Assembly (NCBI GenBank): GCA_002424645.1
Contig: DIKU01000150.1
Location: 1 to 6,445, forward strand
DNA length: 6,445 nucleotides
Origin: Pelobacter sp. UBA5610
GTDB lineage: Bacteria > Desulfobacterota > Desulfuromonadia > Desulfuromonadales > Syntrophotaleaceae
Reading direction: 5' to 3'
Shown: positions 4,511-6,445 of the stretch, in pieces
Numbering within the stretch: the first letter of the stretch is position 1
Layout: each line of letters opens with the position of its first letter
Made by a program: the position numbers and the translations under genes
Notes under the pieces: model-generated
Databases searched by the model: none
Seen by the model: the letters and a program-made list of their open reading frames with translations, nothing else
What the model was told of the DNA's origin: nothing

Positions 4511-5971
4511 TTAAAATGGCGCCTTTACCAGGCCCCAGGTCGGGCTGTTGATGGCCATGTCCATGTCCCGGGCGAAGATCGGGAAACCGTCATAGGCATG
4601 GTAGGGGCCTGAATAATCCCAGCTGTGCATCTGGCGGAAAGGAATGCCGGCTTTCTGGAAGACGTATTTTTCCTTAACACCGCTTGCTACCAGGTCGGGG
4701 CGGTAGACTTCGGCCCATTTTTCCAGTTCGATTTCCGAGGCGTCGTCAAACACCAGGGTGCCTTTGGCCATCTCTTCGTAGGTGCGATCGTAGTCGTCGT
4801 TATGGGCGAATTCATAACCTGCCGCGACGATTTCCATGCCGAGATCTTCATAAGCGCCGATGGTGTGACGGGGGCGCAGGCCGCCGACGAACAACATGAC
4901 GCGTTTGCCTTCAAGGCGCGGGCGGTACTCATCGATGACGGCCTGCATCTTGGGCTGATAGGCTGCAATGATCTTTTCGGCGTTGTCCTGAATCTTCTGG
5001 TCAAAGCGAGCGGCGATAGCACGCAGGCTGGCAGCGATCTTGGACGGGCCGAAGAAGTTGAATTCCATCCAGGGGATACCGTATTTCTCTTCCATGACTT
5101 TGGCCATGTAGTTCATGGACCGGTAGCAGTGGATGAGGTTCAGTTTGACCTGGTGGGTGGCGGCGATATGCTCGATCTGGCCGTCGCCGGTCCAGATGGC
5201 TTTTACGTTGAGCCCCATTTCTTCAAGGATTTTTTTCGACGCCCAGGCGTCACCACCGATGTTGTAGTCACCGATCAGGGCGATATCGTAATCCGTTGCC
5301 GGTTCGGCAAATTCGCGGGTGCCGATGATGTAGTCGCGGATGGTATCGTTGGAAATGTGATGACCCAACGACTGGCTGACGCCGCGGAAACCTTCGCAGT
5401 TACAGGGCACAACCGGGATCTTCAGATCGTCCGAGGCCTTTTTTGCAACGGCGTTGATATCGTCGCCGATGAGACCGACCGGACACTCGGAGAGTACCGA
5501 GATACCTTTGGCCAGGGGGAACAGTTCGCGAACTTCATCGCAGATCGTGGCGAGTTTTTTGTCGCCGCCGTAGACGATGTCTTTTTCCTGGAAGTCGGAG
5601 GTGAACTGCATGCCGCTGAAGACATCCACGCCCATGGTTCCGTCTACCAGGTTACGCCGGGTACCCCAGCTGTAGTAACCGCAACCGACCGGACCGTGGG
5701 AGATATGCACCATGTCACGGATCGGGCCCCAGACCACGCCTTTGGCGCCGGCGTAGGCACAACCGCGGGCGCTCATGACGCCGGGAACGGTTTTGCGGTT
5801 GGATTTGACGGTGCAGCCTTCGACGCCGGGGTCGTTGGCGGTCATGTGGGGTGCGCGTTTTTTACGGGCTTTTTCGGTATAGAGATCGAGGGTCTCTTCA
5901 ATCAGCGCTTCCGTTTTTTCTTTTTCGATGCCCTCAAGGGGAGCCTTGACGGCTGCATTTTCGTTTTCCAT
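4511..5971 (-). CDS. nifD: Nitrogenase MoFe protein alpha subunit NifD
   Basis: A complete 486-residue alpha subunit carrying the FeMo-co active site. P-cluster ligands are Cys71 ('SARGCAYAGAKG'), Cys97 ('GPVGCGYYSWG') and Cys163 ('LSECPVGLIGDD'), equivalent to Azotobacter Cys62, Cys88 and Cys154. FeMo-co ligands are Cys282 ('LIHCYRSMNYM') and His449 ('MHSWDYSGPYH'), equivalent to Cys275 and His442. Active-site residues around the cofactor are kept: Val79, Arg105, Gln200 and His204 (Azotobacter Val70, Arg96, Gln191, His195), as is the 'GGLRPRH' loop at 363-369. The length is close to the Azotobacter protein and lacks the roughly 50-residue insertion of clostridial NifD. The start has AGGAG six bases upstream. 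It follows nifH by 75 bases. The residue set and the lack of a delta-subunit gene favour Mo nitrogenase over V or Fe-only types. Confidence 0.98.
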   Translation of the reverse strand: MENENAAVKAPLEGIEKEKTEALIEETLDLYTEKARKKRAPHMTANDPGVEGCTVKSNRKTVPGVMSARGCAYAGAKGVVWGPIRDMVHISHGPVGCGYYSWGTRRNLVDGTMGVDVFSGMQFTSDFQEKDIVYGGDKKLATICDEVRELFPLAKGISVLSECPVGLIGDDINAVAKKASDDLKIPVVPCNCEGFRGVSQSLGHHISNDTIRDYIIGTREFAEPATDYDIALIGDYNIGGDAWASKKILEEMGLNVKAIWTGDGQIEHIAATHQVKLNLIHCYRSMNYMAKVMEEKYGIPWMEFNFFGPSKIAASLRAIAARFDQKIQDNAEKIIAAYQPKMQAVIDEYRPRLEGKRVMLFVGGLRPRHTIGAYEDLGMEIVAAGYEFAHNDDYDRTYEEMAKGTLVFDDASEIELEKWAEVYRPDLVASGVKEKYVFQKAGIPFRQMHSWDYSGPYHAYDGFPIFARDMDMAINSPTWGLVKAPF

Positions 5972-6003
5972 GGGTAGCTCCTGTGGTGATGGCTGATAGG
6001 GGT

Positions 6004-6025
6004 GGCGACCCGGCCGGGGGCCGCC
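6004..6025 (-). other. GC-rich imperfect hairpin in the nifH-nifD gap
   Basis: GGCG (6004-6007) can pair with CGCC (6022-6025) around a perfect ten-base palindrome CCCGGCCGGG (6009-6018), leaving a small internal loop. It lies about 22 bases past the nifH stop and before the nifD ribosome binding site (AGGAG at 5978-5982). No T run follows on the minus strand. Such structures after nifH are often credited with giving extra stable nifH message, since Fe protein is needed in excess over MoFe protein; that role here is inferred. Confidence 0.45.
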
Positions 6026-6046
6026 GTTCCCATTAATATTATTTTG

Positions 6047-6445
6047 TTAGGCGGTTTCAGCCTTGCCGATGATTTCTTCGTCCTCTTCTTCGATAATGCC
6101 GAATTCCATCAACAGGCCTTCCAGTTCATCCATGGTCAGGGGATTGGGGATGACCAGCATTTTGTTTTCATCGATCTTGCGAGCCAGTTGGCGGTATTCT
6201 TCAGCCTGCTTATGCTCGGGGGAGTATTCGATAACGGTCATGCGTCGCAGTTCGGCGCGCTGTACCTGATTGTCGCGGGGCACGAAATGGATCATCTGGG
6301 TACCGAGTTTGGCGGCCAGGGCTTCGATCAGTTCCGCTTCCTTGTCGGTGTTACGGGAGTTGCAGATCAGACCGCCGAGGCGCACGCTACCCGAGGCGGC
6401 GTACTTGACGATACCTTTGCAGATGTTGTTGGCGGCGTACATGGC
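6047..6445 (-). CDS. nifH: Nitrogenase Fe protein NifH, C-terminal part (5' end outside window)
   Basis: The last 132 residues of dinitrogenase reductase; the reading frame is open through the right edge, so the ATG at 6442 is internal (the 'AMYAANNICKGI' segment). Conserved landmarks are 'GSVRLGGLICNSRNTD', 'LGTQMIHFVPRDN', 'VQRAELRRMTVIEY' and 'NPLTMDELEGLLMEFGI', all characteristic of NifH and not of chlorophyll-biosynthesis BchL. The Walker A motif, the two [4Fe-4S] ligand cysteines and the arginine that is ADP-ribosylated in some species lie upstream, outside the window. NifH uses ATP to pass electrons to the NifDK protein and also takes part in FeMo-co maturation. The stop is TAA at 6047-6049, followed by a hairpin and then nifD, in the usual nifHDK order. 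Confidence 0.98.
   Translation of the reverse strand, partial: AMYAANNICKGIVKYAASGSVRLGGLICNSRNTDKEAELIEALAAKLGTQMIHFVPRDNQVQRAELRRMTVIEYSPEHKQAEEYRQLARKIDENKMLVIPNPLTMDELEGLLMEFGIIEEEDEEIIGKAETA

Noticed and set aside
4625..5977. 450-codon open frame on the plus strand opposite nifD
   Set aside because: It is the exact antisense of a nifD whose full set of ligand residues is intact. Its product is low in complexity with no recognisable motif, and the codon bias of nifD explains the lack of stops.

Overview
The window carries the structural genes of a molybdenum nitrogenase and the genes that follow them, all on the minus strand, so transcription runs from high to low coordinates. In that order it holds: the C-terminal part of nifH (cut by the right edge), nifD, nifK, nifX, a nif-type 2x[4Fe-4S] ferredoxin, a second small NifX/NifB-C-type protein, a DUF1858-plus-solute-binding-protein fusion without a signal peptide, and the first 57 codons of a P-loop NTPase (cut by the left edge). 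No gene is supported on the plus strand. The long plus-strand frames opposite nifD and nifK are shadows. No tRNA, rRNA, CRISPR or insertion sequence was seen.

The organism is most likely an anaerobic, non-photosynthetic diazotroph. The NifD and NifK sequence character, the nif-specific ferredoxin, the DUF1858 domain and the repeat-bearing intergenic DNA suggest the Desulfuromonas/Pelobacter/Geobacter side of the former Deltaproteobacteria. This is an impression from sequence style and no search was run. The promoter upstream of nifH lies outside the window, and no sigma-54 -24/-12 element was recognised in the gaps inside it.

Layout: 6445-6047 nifH 3' part; a 75-base gap with a GC-rich hairpin; 5971-4511 nifD; an unusually long 191-base gap with short direct repeats; 4319-2856 nifK; a 173-base gap with two strong perfect hairpins; 2682-2323 nifX; an 85-base gap; 2237-1974 ferredoxin; a 61-base gap with a hairpin followed by a T run; 1912-1562 NifX-like protein; a 162-base gap with an inverted CACGAAG-type repeat; 1399-170 DUF1858/solute-binding protein; a 4-base ATGA overlap; 173-1 P-loop NTPase. 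No gap exceeds 300 bases.

How the genes work together: NifH (Fe protein) passes electrons to the NifDK MoFe protein. NifD holds FeMo-co, and NifD and NifK share the P-cluster; all their known cluster ligands are present. NifX and the second NifX-family protein probably bind cofactor precursors (NifB-co/FeMo-co type). The ferredoxin probably supplies electrons or serves cofactor assembly. The last two genes are the least understood. They pair a cytoplasmic version of a metal-type solute-binding fold with a GTPase that resembles the HypB/UreG/CobW metallochaperones, and they are translationally coupled. A role in metal or cofactor delivery to nitrogenase is an inference from context.
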